From the NCBI GenBank assembly GCA_020845575.1, contig JADLFL010000044.1, forward strand, positions 1 to 64,000: a DNA stretch of 64,000 nt, in the 5' to 3' direction. The notes below the pieces were generated by a model. The model was not told the DNA's origin, did no database searches, and was given only the letters and a program-made list of their open reading frames with translations. This document shows, in pieces, positions 9,768-18,188 of this stretch; positions within the stretch are counted from its first letter, which is position 1; each line of letters opens with the position of its first letter. A program made the position numbers and the translations under genes. Origin of the DNA: Acidobacteriota bacterium (GTDB taxonomy: Bacteria > Acidobacteriota > Vicinamibacteria > Vicinamibacterales > Vicinamibacteraceae).

Positions 9768-12083
9768 ATGGGTTCGAATTCTGGTTCACGCGTGCACACC
9801 ACACCATCCAAGCGCTGGCTGAACGTCTACGTCTGCGCCGTGATCGCCACGGGGCTGGGGCTGCTTTTCGGCGCCCTTCCCACGGTGCGCGAGTCACCGT
9901 GGGTGTTTGCCGGCCTGCTGGTCCTGTCGGCCCTGCTGTCGGCGCTCAAGATCCACGTTCCCCTGGCGCGCGGCTGGGCGACGATGTCCACGTCGTTCGC
10001 CGCGCTGTTCGTGGCGATGCTCACGGCCGGATTCGGGCCGGCCCTGGTCATCGCTGCCGTGTCGGGCTGGGTGCAGTCGGCCTTTCACAGCAAGACGCGC
10101 TCGCCGCTCTGGCGCCACCTGTTCAACAGCATGATGCTCGTGCTGTCGGTGGGCGCGGCCGGCTACGCCTTTCTGCTCCTCGGCGGCTCGCTCGGCGGCA
10201 TCGAACAGGACCTGCGCATCGGCCCGCTGGTCGGCGCGACGGCCGCGTACTTCATCACCAACTCCCTCATCGTCTCGACGGCGGTGGCGTTGTCGACCGG
10301 GCAGCCCGTGTGGCGCTGCTGGCACGACAACTTCCTCTGGACCGCGCCGGGCTACTTCCTCACCGCGGCCGTGGTGTCGCTCGCGACACTGGTGGCCAAG
10401 TACCGCGCATGGGACCTGGTGCTGTTCGTCCTCGTCCCGGTCGCGTTCATCTACCACTCGTACAAGGTCTACTTCGGACGCCTGCACGACGAGCAGAAGC
10501 GCGTGCAGGCGATGGCCGACCTCCACGCGAGCGCGCGCGACGACCTGGCCGCCGAGAAGGAGCGCCTGGCCGTCACACTGCGCAGCATCGGTGATGCCGT
10601 CATCACCGCGGACCTCCAGGGGCGGGTGACGATGCTGAACGTGGTCGCGGAGGAATTGACGGGCCGCAACCAGGACAAGGCGATCGGCAGGGCCATCGAC
10701 GATGTGCTGTGCCTGTGGGACCCGGAAGGCACCATGGTGCAGGAAGTGCCGGTGGCGCGCATTCTCGAGAGCGGGCGCATGCCCGAGGCCGAGACGAACG
10801 CGTCGCTCATCGCTCCCGATGGATCGCGGCTGTCGGTGAACCTGACCGGCGCGCCGATGTCGGACGGTGAAGGGCAGAAGGTGGGCGTGGTGCTGGTGGT
10901 GCGCGACATCACCGAGAGCGTGCGCCTCACGCAGGAGCGCGTGCGCGCGAGCAAGCTGGAGTCGCTCGGCGTGCTCGCGGGCGGCATCGCGCACGACTTC
11001 AACAACGTCCTCACCGCCGTCGTCGGCAACATCGCGCTGGCGCGCAGCGACGAGACGCTGTCGCGTGAGACGGCCACGTGGCTGGAAGAAGCCGAGCGCG
11101 CGTGCCTCCGCGCACGCACGCTGACGCATCAGTTGCTGACGTTCTCGCGCGGCGGCGATCCCATCAAGCGGCCGATGCACATCGGGCCGCTCGTTGACGC
11201 CACCGTGAAGTTCGCCGTGAGCGGGTCCAGCGTGCGCTGCAGCGTGGACATCGCCCCGGATCTGTGGCCGGTCGAAGCCGACGAGGGGCAGATCGAGCAG
11301 GTGGTGCACAACATCGTGCTGAACGCCAAGCAGGCGATGCCGCGCGGCGGGCACGTCCACGTGACGTGCAGCAACGCGCGTCTGGCGCCAACGCCCGACG
11401 CGCCGGGCGTACCGCGGCCCTACGTCAGGATCAGCGTCAAGGACCAGGGTGCCGGCATCCCCGCCGAGCATCTCGAACGCATCTTCGATCCGTACTTCAC
11501 GACCAAGCCGTCTGGGACGGGCCTCGGGCTGGCCGTGTCGCACGCCGTGATCAAGAACCACGGTGGCCTGCTCCAGGCGGAGTCGGCGGTGGGCACGGGC
11601 ACGGTCTTCCACATCCTGCTGCCACGGTCGGTCAAGCGCGTCGCCCCCGTGGCGTCGCCGCCCATCGTGGCGATTCCGCACGGCAAGGGCCGCGTGCTGG
11701 TGATGGACGATGACCGCTCGATCGCGAGCGTGACGGCGTCGATGCTGCGGTCGCTCGGATACTCGCCGGACATCGTGTCCGACGGCGAGATGGCCGTCGA
11801 ACGCTACGTGCAGGCCATGGAAGCCGGCGATCCCTACGACGTGGTGGTGATGGACCTGACGGTGCCTGGCGGCATGGGCGGCGCGCAGGCCCTGGCCGAA
11901 CTGCGCGGGCACGACCCGCAGGTGTGTGCCGTGGTGATGAGCGGCTACGCCGATACCGGGCTGCTGGCCGAGTATCAGTCTGTGGGCTTCGCCGGTCGTC
12001 TGGCGAAGCCCTTCTCCCTGCGCGACCTGGCCGTCACGCTGCACGACCTGCTGACGGCCGCGCACCGGCGGGTGACGCACTGA
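9768..12083 (+). CDS. Membrane hybrid histidine kinase (PAS-HisKA-HATPase-REC)
   Basis: A 771-residue sensor kinase. Residues about 18-230 hold six to eight hydrophobic segments of no recognised sensor family. Then come a PAS domain (about 262-385), a HisKA domain with phospho-acceptor His409 in GGIAHDFNN, an HATPase domain (VHNIVLNAKQAM; GTGLGLAVS), and a C-terminal receiver (RVLVMDDDRS, acceptor Asp696). It is an NtrB-like hybrid without output domain. It follows nagA by 30 nt and may be co-transcribed. A TATTCT at 9760-9765 could be its own -10; then the GTG at 9792 would be the better start. Partner regulator not identified. Confidence 0.88.
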   Translation: MGSNSGSRVHTTPSKRWLNVYVCAVIATGLGLLFGALPTVRESPWVFAGLLVLSALLSALKIHVPLARGWATMSTSFAALFVAMLTAGFGPALVIAAVSGWVQSAFHSKTRSPLWRHLFNSMMLVLSVGAAGYAFLLLGGSLGGIEQDLRIGPLVGATAAYFITNSLIVSTAVALSTGQPVWRCWHDNFLWTAPGYFLTAAVVSLATLVAKYRAWDLVLFVLVPVAFIYHSYKVYFGRLHDEQKRVQAMADLHASARDDLAAEKERLAVTLRSIGDAVITADLQGRVTMLNVVAEELTGRNQDKAIGRAIDDVLCLWDPEGTMVQEVPVARILESGRMPEAETNASLIAPDGSRLSVNLTGAPMSDGEGQKVGVVLVVRDITESVRLTQERVRASKLESLGVLAGGIAHDFNNVLTAVVGNIALARSDETLSRETATWLEEAERACLRARTLTHQLLTFSRGGDPIKRPMHIGPLVDATVKFAVSGSSVRCSVDIAPDLWPVEADEGQIEQVVHNIVLNAKQAMPRGGHVHVTCSNARLAPTPDAPGVPRPYVRISVKDQGAGIPAEHLERIFDPYFTTKPSGTGLGLAVSHAVIKNHGGLLQAESAVGTGTVFHILLPRSVKRVAPVASPPIVAIPHGKGRVLVMDDDRSIASVTASMLRSLGYSPDIVSDGEMAVERYVQAMEAGDPYDVVVMDLTVPGGMGGAQALAELRGHDPQVCAVVMSGYADTGLLAEYQSVGFAGRLAKPFSLRDLAVTLHDLLTAAHRRVTH

Positions 12084-12089
12084 AACAGA

Positions 12090-12107
12090 CCGGCAACCGG
12101 CAACCGG
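12090..12107. repeat. Heptad repeat tract (CCGGCAA type)
   Basis: Two to three CCGGCAA units 6 nt after the kinase stop, between convergent genes. Confidence 0.8.
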
Positions 12108-12177
12108 TGGACGGAAGCAGAAGGACAGACGGTCGTAGGGGCCGGGCGTCCCCGCCCCCCGCACGCCACTGGCGCGC

Positions 12178-12879
12178 TTACCGCTGCGAGAGGTCGCGGA
12201 CCCAGATCTCGCGGAAGCGCATGTCGCCGTTGCCGCCCGAGTGGAGCTGGAGCGAGATGCCGCCGTCGAACGAGCGCGGCTGCGGGTCGACGAAGTCCAC
12301 GAGCACGACTCCGTTCAGTCGCGAGATGTAGTGGTTGCCGACCACGGTGAGGACGTACTCGTTCCACTCGCCGCGCCGCACGACCATCTCGTCTTCGGGC
12401 TTGGGCCACACGATCCAGTTGCGGCCGTCACCGTAGAGGCCACCGGTGTGGTGCATCGCCTGGCAATCGATCTCGAACTGGAGGCCCTGGGTGATGTTGG
12501 GCGTGCCGGGCTCGAACTCCGAGTGAAAGAAGACCCCGCTGTTGCCGTCGCCATCGCACTTGAACTGCATGGCGAGCTGGAAGTCCTTGTAGTTCTTGTC
12601 GGTGCGCAGGTAGCCGTAGGCCTTGGTCACCGCCACGCCGTGGAGGATACCGCCGGGTTCGACGACCCACTTCTCCTTGCCGATCTCCTGCCAGCCCGTG
12701 AGGTCCTTGCCGTTGAACAACTGCACCCACTGCTCGCCGGGCAGCTTCGGGCGCGGCGGACGCTGGGCCGGCCTGGTCTGCGCGGGCGGCGCCGCGGGCT
12801 GTGCGGGTTGTGCGGCAACGGTGGCCGTACCCGCCGGGGCGAGCAGGAGGGCGATGGAGAGGGCATGGATGAAGCGCAT
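12178..12879 (-). CDS. Exported DUF1080 (3-keto-disaccharide hydrolase-like) protein
   Basis: A 233-residue protein with signal peptide (MRFIHALSIALLLAPAGTATVAAQ), a Pro/Gln-rich linker, and one concanavalin-like DUF1080 domain: WVQLFNGKDLTGWQ at the start, then YKDFQLAMQFKCDGDGNSGVFF, and the closing strand GNGDMRFREIWVRDL. This family includes periplasmic 3-keto-glycoside hydrolases. Frames starting upstream of 12879 precede the signal peptide and are rejected. TATAGT ends 7 nt before the ATG. The gene is divergent from bpt with 88 bp between starts. Confidence 0.85.
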   Translation of the reverse strand: MRFIHALSIALLLAPAGTATVAAQPAQPAAPPAQTRPAQRPPRPKLPGEQWVQLFNGKDLTGWQEIGKEKWVVEPGGILHGVAVTKAYGYLRTDKNYKDFQLAMQFKCDGDGNSGVFFHSEFEPGTPNITQGLQFEIDCQAMHHTGGLYGDGRNWIVWPKPEDEMVVRRGEWNEYVLTVVGNHYISRLNGVVLVDFVDPQPRSFDGGISLQLHSGGNGDMRFREIWVRDLSQR

Positions 12880-12886
12880 GCGCGCG

Positions 12887-12892
12887 ACTATA
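12887..12892 (-). promoter_or_regulatory. -10-like element TATAGT, leaderless type
   Basis: TATAGT on the minus strand ending 7 nt before the ATG of the DUF1080 gene. Confidence 0.55.
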
Positions 12893-12954
12893 TCGCAGGA
12901 CCGGAACCGTTCGGCGATGACGCGGACCGTGTCCCCGGCCGGCGCGGCGGGCGT

Positions 12955-12960
12955 TACCAT
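12955..12960 (+). promoter_or_regulatory. -10-like element TACCAT of bpt
   Basis: TACCAT ends 7 nt before the GTG start of the aminoacyl-transferase gene. Confidence 0.5.
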
Positions 12961-12967
12961 ACGGGCA

Positions 12968-13681
12968 GTGGTCGCGACCTTCATCGTGTACGACGAGCTC
13001 GATCGGTGTCCGTACCTGGCCGGTCACGTGGCGCGTCTGCCGCTGCGGGTCCCGGCGCGTCCGCTCACGCGATCCGAGGTGGACGCCGCACTCGCGGCCG
13101 GCGATCGCCGGCAGGGCGTGTTCCTCTATCGTCCGGCGTGTCCCGCCTGCCAGGCCTGTGAACCGATCCGGATCCCCGTGGGGGAGTTCCAGCCGTCTGC
13201 CACGCACAGGCGCACGCTGCGCGCGGGCGACGCGCGGTTCCGTCTCGAGATCGGCAAGCCCGTCGCCGACGAGGAGCGCGCCGCGCTCTACGCGCGGCAC
13301 AAGTGGGGGCGCGGCCTCACGACGGCGGAAGACAACGAGGAGATCACCGACGTCGAGACGTACGCGGCGTTCCTCGTCGAGACCTGCTGCGAGAGTCTCG
13401 AGTTCGCGTTGTGGGACGGCGACCGCCTCGTGGCCGTGGCTGTCGCCGACCGCGGCGACCAGTCGCTCTCGGCCGTCTACTGCTGCTTCGATCCCGAATA
13501 CGCGCGCTTCAGTCCGGGCACGTACACGATCCTCAAGCAGTGGGAGTACTGCCAGGCCGAACAGTTGCCGCACCTGTACCTCGGCCTGTTCGTCGCCGAC
13601 TCGACGCACCTGTCCTACAAGGCCAGCTTCTCCCCCCACGAACGCCGCATCGACGGCACGTGGCATCGCTTCACGCGCTGA
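12968..13681 (+). CDS. bpt: Leucyl/arginyl-tRNA--protein transferase (Bpt/Ate1 family)
   Basis: A 237-residue transferase that adds an amino acid from charged tRNA to protein N-termini that are secondary destabilising residues, marking them for the N-degron (ClpS/ClpAP) pathway. Family marks: CPYLAGHVARLPLR near the N-terminus, FLYRPACPACQACEPIRIPV (Cys cluster), CCFDPEYARFSPGTYTIL and the closing HLSYKASFSPHERR. The start is GTG at 12968. The frame extends upstream to 12623 antisense to the DUF1080 gene, which I reject. TACCAT lies 7 nt upstream. No clpS or aat gene is visible in the window. Confidence 0.88.
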   Translation: MVATFIVYDELDRCPYLAGHVARLPLRVPARPLTRSEVDAALAAGDRRQGVFLYRPACPACQACEPIRIPVGEFQPSATHRRTLRAGDARFRLEIGKPVADEERAALYARHKWGRGLTTAEDNEEITDVETYAAFLVETCCESLEFALWDGDRLVAVAVADRGDQSLSAVYCCFDPEYARFSPGTYTILKQWEYCQAEQLPHLYLGLFVADSTHLSYKASFSPHERRIDGTWHRFTR

Positions 13682-13736
13682 ACAGAGCGGGCCTTGGGGC
13701 CACGGGGCCTTCTGAGGACTGCGCCCACGGTTGTGG

Positions 13737-13757
13737 GGGCGGCCCTTGTGGCCGCCC
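13737..13757 (+). terminator. Hairpin after bpt
   Basis: GGGCGGCC and GGCCGCCC separated by 5 nt: a perfect 8-bp stem 55 nt after the bpt stop, without a T-tract. Confidence 0.45.
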
Positions 13758-13816
13758 GCCGACACCTGCGGCGTGTGCGCAATTCCGCGATTGTGAAATT
13801 CGGAGATTCTGTGGCG

Positions 13817-13892
13817 TGGAGCCGACGGCCGGACTTGAACCGGCGACCTGCTGATTACGAATCAGCTGCTCTACCAACTGAGCTACGTCGGC
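13817..13892 (-). tRNA. tRNA-Thr (anticodon CGU)
   Basis: A 76-nt tRNA read from the minus strand, with all arms intact. The acceptor stem is GCCGACG with CGTCGGC; the D-arm contains AGTTGGTA; the anticodon stem is GCTGA/TCAGC around loop TTCGTAA, giving anticodon CGU; the T-arm is GCCGG/CCGGC with loop TTCAAGT. The 3' CCA is encoded. It decodes ACG codons. Confidence 0.96.
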
Positions 13893-13958
13893 CTGCAGGG
13901 AGGCCTGTTCAACGGACGCGCCGCCGAACAACCTTGGAAGTGTAGCACGGCACGCCGG

Positions 13959-14264
13959 TCAGTCGGTCTCGCCGCGCCGGATGCGGGCGAGCGTCTCCTC
14001 GACCTCTCGATCGAACCGGGCGAGGTCGCGGCGCAGTTCTTCTTCGCGTTCGAGCGCCGACGCAGGATCGAACGTGGCGGCCATCGCGGTCTGGTGCATG
14101 ATGCGCCGCTGCGCCACGCGGGCCTCGTGCTGCCGCCGCGCCGTCGCGATCGCCTCCCGCTGCGCATCGGTGAGCGTCACCTGCGTGACGCCCTGCGCGG
14201 CATCCTGCTGCCGCAGCTTCTCCATCACGAGTTCGAGCCTGCTCTTCGGTGCCCCATCGGTCAT
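13959..14264 (-). CDS. Small charged coiled-coil protein
   Basis: A 101-residue soluble protein of unknown function, almost wholly helical and highly charged (LVMEKLRQQD, LEREEELRRDLARFDREVEETLARIRRGE). No signal peptide or membrane segment. The ATG at 14264 is chosen because TACCAT ends 6 nt upstream; the longer frame to 14462 would translate the heptad array and is rejected. It is the first gene after the tRNA on the minus strand and divergent from the LOG gene. Confidence 0.65.
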   Translation of the reverse strand: MTDGAPKSRLELVMEKLRQQDAAQGVTQVTLTDAQREAIATARRQHEARVAQRRIMHQTAMAATFDPASALEREEELRRDLARFDREVEETLARIRRGETD

Positions 14265-14270
14265 GGGGTG

Positions 14271-14276
14271 ATGGTA
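14271..14276 (-). promoter_or_regulatory. -10-like element TACCAT, leaderless type
   Basis: TACCAT on the minus strand ending 6 nt before the ATG of the small coiled-coil protein gene. Confidence 0.5.
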
Positions 14277-14365
14277 CGACGAGAGCCCGCTCGGAGGATG
14301 GGCACGCCCAGCGGCACTGCTGACCGCCGGATGAAATCCGGCGGCTACGTGTGTGAGGCGTCCGC

Positions 14366-14428
14366 TTGCCGGTTGCCGGTTGCCGGCTGCCGGTTGCCGG
14401 TTGCCGGTTGCCGGTTGCCGGTTGCCGT
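14366..14428. repeat. Heptad repeat array, 9 units of TTGCCGG
   Basis: Nine contiguous 7-bp units (TTGCCGG with one CTGCCGG and a final TTGCCGT), ending 13 nt before the -10-like element of the LOG gene. Confidence 0.95.
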
Positions 14429-14441
14429 TCAGTGTCCCGCT

Positions 14442-14447
14442 TACACT
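14442..14447 (+). promoter_or_regulatory. -10-like element TACACT of LOG gene
   Basis: TACACT ends 8 nt before the ATG at 14456. Confidence 0.55.
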
Positions 14448-14455
14448 TGACTCCC

Positions 14456-15244
14456 ATGCCATCTGTCGCCGACATCCGCGAGCGTCCCTCGTCTGCCAAC
14501 CTGAAGCCCGCGCCTCCCAGCAGCGGCAACGACCGCATCCTGCTCCAGGGGCCCCATTCGCGCCTGCACGAGCTGCGCATCGTGCTGAAGTCCGTGCGCG
14601 ACTTCATCCGCGGCTTCCGCACGCTGCACTTCGCGGGGCCCTGCGTCACGGTGTTCGGTTCGGCGCGATTCGACGATCGGCATCCGTACTACACGCTCGC
14701 GCGCGAAATGGGCGCGGGCCTCAGCCGGCTCGGGTTCACCGTGATGACGGGCGGCGGGCCCGGCGTGATGGAAGCCGCCAATCGCGGCGCAAAGGATGCG
14801 GGCGGCTGGTCGGTCGGGTGCAATATCCGCCTGCCATTCGAACAGGAGCCCAATCCCTACCTCGATCGGTGGCTCACCTGCGAGTACTTCTTCGTCCGCA
14901 AGGTTCTGCTCATCAAGTACTCGTACGCCTTCGTGGCCCTGCCCGGCGGGCTCGGCACCCTCGACGAACTCTTCGAAGTGCTCACGCTCATCCAGACCGG
15001 CAAGGTGCACTCCTTCCCCGTCGTCCTGATGGGACGCGAGTACTGGGCGCCGCTCATCGCGCAGTTGAACGACATGGTCGAGGCCGGCACCATCGGTCCG
15101 CAGGATCTCGACCTGCTGCTCGTCACCGACGATGTGCAGGAAGCGCTGGGGCATGTCAAGGAAGGAGCGATCACGCCGTTCGGCCTCACACCCAGACAGT
15201 CGCCGCACCCCTGGGCGGTCCTGGGCGAACGCGGGCGCGCGTGA
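14456..15244 (+). CDS. LOG-family protein (TIGR00730 Rossmann fold)
   Basis: A 262-residue protein of the lysine-decarboxylase-like family. Members related to plant LOG act as nucleoside-5'-monophosphate phosphoribohydrolases; others are PpnN-like. The two hallmark motifs are present: GGGPGVMEAANRGA and PGGLGTLDELFE. The start at 14456 excludes 30 residues of heptad-encoded PVAGCRL repeats. It overlaps the SDR gene by 1 nt (TGATG), so the two are probably translated together. The substrate cannot be read from sequence. Confidence 0.88.
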   Translation: MPSVADIRERPSSANLKPAPPSSGNDRILLQGPHSRLHELRIVLKSVRDFIRGFRTLHFAGPCVTVFGSARFDDRHPYYTLAREMGAGLSRLGFTVMTGGGPGVMEAANRGAKDAGGWSVGCNIRLPFEQEPNPYLDRWLTCEYFFVRKVLLIKYSYAFVALPGGLGTLDELFEVLTLIQTGKVHSFPVVLMGREYWAPLIAQLNDMVEAGTIGPQDLDLLLVTDDVQEALGHVKEGAITPFGLTPRQSPHPWAVLGERGRA

Positions 15245-16035
15245 TGGCCACGCTCACCGGTCGTCGCGCGCTCGTCACCGGCGCCACGCAAGGCGTGGGA
15301 CGGGCGATCGCACTCGCGCTCGCGCGTGCAGGCGCCGACGTCGTGCTGCACGGACTGCGCCTCGATTCGCAGGCGGAGCAGACGCGCGTGCAGTGCGAGG
15401 CGGCCGGGGTGCGGGTGGCACTGGTGTCGGGCGATCTCTCGTCGCGCCCCGTGGAGGCCGCGGCGCAGGTCTGGCGCGAGGCGACGGTCGCGATGCCGGG
15501 CATCGATCTGCTCGTCAACAACGCCGGCACGTGCCTGGACACGACATCGTTCCTCGACCTCTCACCGGACGTCTTCGAACAGACGATGCGGTTGAACGTG
15601 CAGGCGCCCTTCTTCCTGACGCAGCAGTGTGCGAGGGACTGGGTGGCGCGGGGCACGCAGGGACGCGTGCTCTTCACCGGCTCGATCAACGGCCGGCTGG
15701 CCGAACCGAATCACGCCGCGTACGACACGTCGAAAGGCGCGATCGAGATGATGGTGAGGACGCTGTGCGTGTCGCTCGCACCGAAGGGCATCCGCGTGAA
15801 CGGGATGGCGCCGGGCCTCGTGCGCACGCCGCTCACCGACGCGTTCCTCTCGGACCCGAAGGCGATGGCGTGGATGCAGTTGCACACGCCGAACGGCGCG
15901 GTACCGGGGCCCGACGTGTGCGGTGAGGCGGCGGTGTTCCTGCTCAGCGACGCCGCGTGGCACATCCACGGGCAGATGCTCCTCGTCGACGGCGGGATGA
16001 GCGTCTGGCAGCAGCCCGACATCCCATCCTCCTGA
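15244..16035 (+). CDS. SDR-family oxidoreductase
   Basis: A 263-residue classical short-chain dehydrogenase/reductase. Cofactor motif TGATQGVG at residues about 13-20, NNAG near 90, catalytic Ser in FTGSING, and YDTSK with the Tyr/Lys pair; the C-terminus carries VDGGMSVW as in FabG-like enzymes. There is no acidic residue pattern that clearly decides NAD versus NADP. It starts inside the LOG stop codon (TGATG), so co-translation is likely. Substrate unknown; the enzyme lacks a signal peptide and acts in the cytoplasm. Confidence 0.88.
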   Translation: MATLTGRRALVTGATQGVGRAIALALARAGADVVLHGLRLDSQAEQTRVQCEAAGVRVALVSGDLSSRPVEAAAQVWREATVAMPGIDLLVNNAGTCLDTTSFLDLSPDVFEQTMRLNVQAPFFLTQQCARDWVARGTQGRVLFTGSINGRLAEPNHAAYDTSKGAIEMMVRTLCVSLAPKGIRVNGMAPGLVRTPLTDAFLSDPKAMAWMQLHTPNGAVPGPDVCGEAAVFLLSDAAWHIHGQMLLVDGGMSVWQQPDIPSS

Positions 16036-16039
16036 GCAA

Positions 16040-16054
16040 CACGCGCCGCGCGTG
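16040..16054. terminator. Short hairpin between convergent genes
   Basis: CACGCG, CCG loop, CGCGTG in the 27-bp gap between the SDR stop and the lipoprotein stop; could serve both directions. No T-tract. Confidence 0.35.
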
Positions 16055-16062
16055 ACGGCGTG

Positions 16063-16401
16063 CTACTCGGTACGCACGATCCCGACGGCAATCGTGGTCG
16101 TGCAGTCGACGCGCAGGAGTTCCGTGTCGCTCACGCCGTACTTCCCCGCCGGTGCACGGTAGTCGCCCTGTCCGGACACCTTGCGGACCAGTTGCAGGGA
16201 CGTGTTGTCGCGCGGGTCGACGATCGTCGTCAGGCAGGCGTTGCCCGACTTCGCACGACCATCCTCCTGCACGAACATGTCGGGCGGGTTGCTCGCCAGG
16301 CGGTCGATTGTTCGCGGCGGCGACACGAGCACCTGTCGCACGGTGGCACAGCCACCAGACACGGCGAGCGTCACGACGGCCATCAGCACGGGTACACGCA
16401 T
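16063..16401 (-). CDS. Small lipoprotein of unknown function
   Basis: A 112-residue predicted lipoprotein: hydrophobic N-terminus MRVPVLMAVVTLAVSGGC with a lipobox Cys at residue 18. The mature part has two further Cys residues (NACLTT and RVDCTT) that could form a disulfide. AGGAGG lies upstream of the ATG at 16401, which decides this start over 16446. No family recognised. It is 160 bp downstream of the GMC operon on the same strand. Confidence 0.7.
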   Translation of the reverse strand: MRVPVLMAVVTLAVSGGCATVRQVLVSPPRTIDRLASNPPDMFVQEDGRAKSGNACLTTIVDPRDNTSLQLVRKVSGQGDYRAPAGKYGVSDTELLRVDCTTTIAVGIVRTE

Positions 16402-16561
16402 GTTCTCGTCCTCCTGATGCCCGTACACCGACAGGATCACCGTCACGGGCTTCCCTTCTGGCTATCGGCGCGGCGCGACGTGGGCTTCAACCGGACCTGC
16501 GCGGGCCGGGCACGCCAGGCCCCTGCGATGTGGTGCGCGACGCGGGCCGCACGCCGGAACC

Positions 16562-16783
16562 TCACATCTCACGGCCGGCTATCGCATCCCTGTCGGCGGT
16601 CGTGAGGATCCAGCCTTCGTGGTCGACGAAACCGGTGGCGGGGGCGGGGGGCGTCACGCGTGGCGCGGTGGGCGAGGCGACACCGACCGGCGGCGCGAGC
16701 ACGTTCGGCGCGGCGGCACCGGATGTGATCCACGGTGCAACGGCGGTACAGGCGAGGAACGCGCGGCGCGAGAGAGTGGTCAT
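16562..16783 (-). CDS. Small Tat-exported protein of GMC operon
   Basis: A 73-residue protein with a twin-arginine signal (LSRRAFLACTAVAPWITSGAAA), a Pro/Val/Thr linker, and a short tail (GFVDHEGWILTTADRDAIAGREM). It starts 2 nt after the GMC oxidoreductase stop, so it is surely translated with it. Small Tat-signal subunits (gluconate 2-dehydrogenase subunit 3 type) often accompany GMC enzymes that have no export signal of their own. This one is far shorter than those, so it may be a degenerate or minimal escort. Confidence 0.65.
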   Translation of the reverse strand: MTTLSRRAFLACTAVAPWITSGAAAPNVLAPPVGVASPTAPRVTPPAPATGFVDHEGWILTTADRDAIAGREM

Positions 16784-16785
16784 CG

Positions 16786-18183
16786 TCAGCCTCGTGTCGT
16801 GCGGAGGTGCGACGCGAGCCGCATGGAGAGCGCGACGATCGTCAGCGTGGGGTTGGCCGCGCCGACCGTCGGGAACACCGAACTACCGGCGAGATACAGG
16901 TTGGCGTAGCCGTGCACGCACAGCGACGCGTCGCACACCGAGTCGCGCGGAGTCGCCCCCATGCGGGTGGTGCCCATCGTGTGCCCGCCGCCTGTCGTCT
17001 CGCGATAGATCGCGTTGTTGAGCAGCCGCACCGCACCGATCTTCATGGTCGTGAGCGCCTCGCCGGCCAGTCGCGTGCTCTCTTCGATCGAGCGCAGGTC
17101 GCGCGAGGAGAAGCTGCAGTGCGTGCGGAGGCGATGGCTGCCCGCCCACGTACGATCGGCAAGGATCTCCACGCGGTTGGACGCACTCGGCTCCTGTTCC
17201 GATCGCGCGAAGAGCATCGCCCAGTCCAGGGACACGCCGAACGACGCTTCCAGGCGCGCCTTCACGTCCTGACTGTCCGCTGGCGCCTCGACGGGACCCT
17301 GTACCGCCAGTGAACACGGAAGCAGATCGTGACGCGTCATCAGCGGCGGCGCGACGCGCAGCGCCACGAGCCCGGGCCCGAATCCGTCGGGCATCGGCGG
17401 CAACCCGGCGCGATGGACCAGCACGTGTCCGCTCACCACGTGCGGATGCTCCATGAGGAAGCGACCCACCAGCCCCGACTCGTTGCCCACGGGCGTATCG
17501 GTGTCCGCGGCGGGTTGCAGCAGGATCTGCGCATTGCCCAGCCCGCCACACGCCAGCACGACGGTCTGCCCCTCGCGCACGGCGAGCGTCTGCGAGGTAC
17601 GCGAGGGTCCCGTCAGTTCGAGCCCTTCCACACGCTGGCGCCATCGACTCGTCAGCCTGACCACGGTGTGGCGCATGAGCAGATCCACGCCTGCCGAGGA
17701 CCCGATGTCGCCAGCGAGCGCGGGCAGGCGCACCGGCACGTCGTGTGAGAGCGGACAGGAAACGAGCGTGTCGCCGAAAGCCGTCCCAGGACGACACACG
17801 GCGGCAGGACGACCGAGCCATTCGGCGGCACGGGCGTACTCGCCGTCGAGATCGGCGCGCGCGATCGGCCACGCAGGCCGGCCGTCGCCGCCAGCGAAAT
17901 CCGACGGTTCGAGTGCCGCCACCACGCCCGACCAGCGCGAGGACGTACCGCCAAGCGCCCGGATCCAGTGGTTCGCCCAGTAACCGTCGGAGAAGTGTCC
18001 GTACTCGTCGCTGCGCGTCAGCTCACGGGTCTCCTGAGTCTCCGTCGCGTCGCCCCCCTCGATCAGCAGCACACGAGCGGCGGGCGCGAGCGCCTGCGCG
18101 ATGGGCAGCGCGGCAAACGAGGTCCCGACGATGATGACGTCGTAGGGGGCGAGTCCGTCGAGGCCGAGATGCTGGAGATGCAT
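16786..18183 (-). CDS. GMC-family FAD oxidoreductase
   Basis: A 465-residue flavoenzyme of the glucose-methanol-choline group. The N-terminal FAD-binding motif is VIIVGTSFAALPIA, a variant in which GxGxxG reads GTSFAA. GGTSSRWSG follows near residue 90, and the C-terminal domain carries HTMGTTRMG and the closing ANLYLAGSSVFPTVGAANPTLTIVALSMRLA with the conserved Asn. No signal peptide; export could be by the Tat partner encoded next. It starts 5 nt after the membrane-protein stop. Likely acts on a sugar or alcohol; electron acceptor not visible. Confidence 0.85.
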   Translation of the reverse strand: MHLQHLGLDGLAPYDVIIVGTSFAALPIAQALAPAARVLLIEGGDATETQETRELTRSDEYGHFSDGYWANHWIRALGGTSSRWSGVVAALEPSDFAGGDGRPAWPIARADLDGEYARAAEWLGRPAAVCRPGTAFGDTLVSCPLSHDVPVRLPALAGDIGSSAGVDLLMRHTVVRLTSRWRQRVEGLELTGPSRTSQTLAVREGQTVVLACGGLGNAQILLQPAADTDTPVGNESGLVGRFLMEHPHVVSGHVLVHRAGLPPMPDGFGPGLVALRVAPPLMTRHDLLPCSLAVQGPVEAPADSQDVKARLEASFGVSLDWAMLFARSEQEPSASNRVEILADRTWAGSHRLRTHCSFSSRDLRSIEESTRLAGEALTTMKIGAVRLLNNAIYRETTGGGHTMGTTRMGATPRDSVCDASLCVHGYANLYLAGSSVFPTVGAANPTLTIVALSMRLASHLRTTRG

Positions 18184-18188
18184 CGGGA

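Noticed and set aside
9894..12164. A 756-residue frame opposite the hybrid kinase
   Set aside because: Antisense shadow; the kinase frame has full domain structure.
14366..14455. N-terminal PVAGCRL extension of the LOG protein
   Set aside because: Encoded by the heptad array upstream of a -10-like element; the family begins after it.
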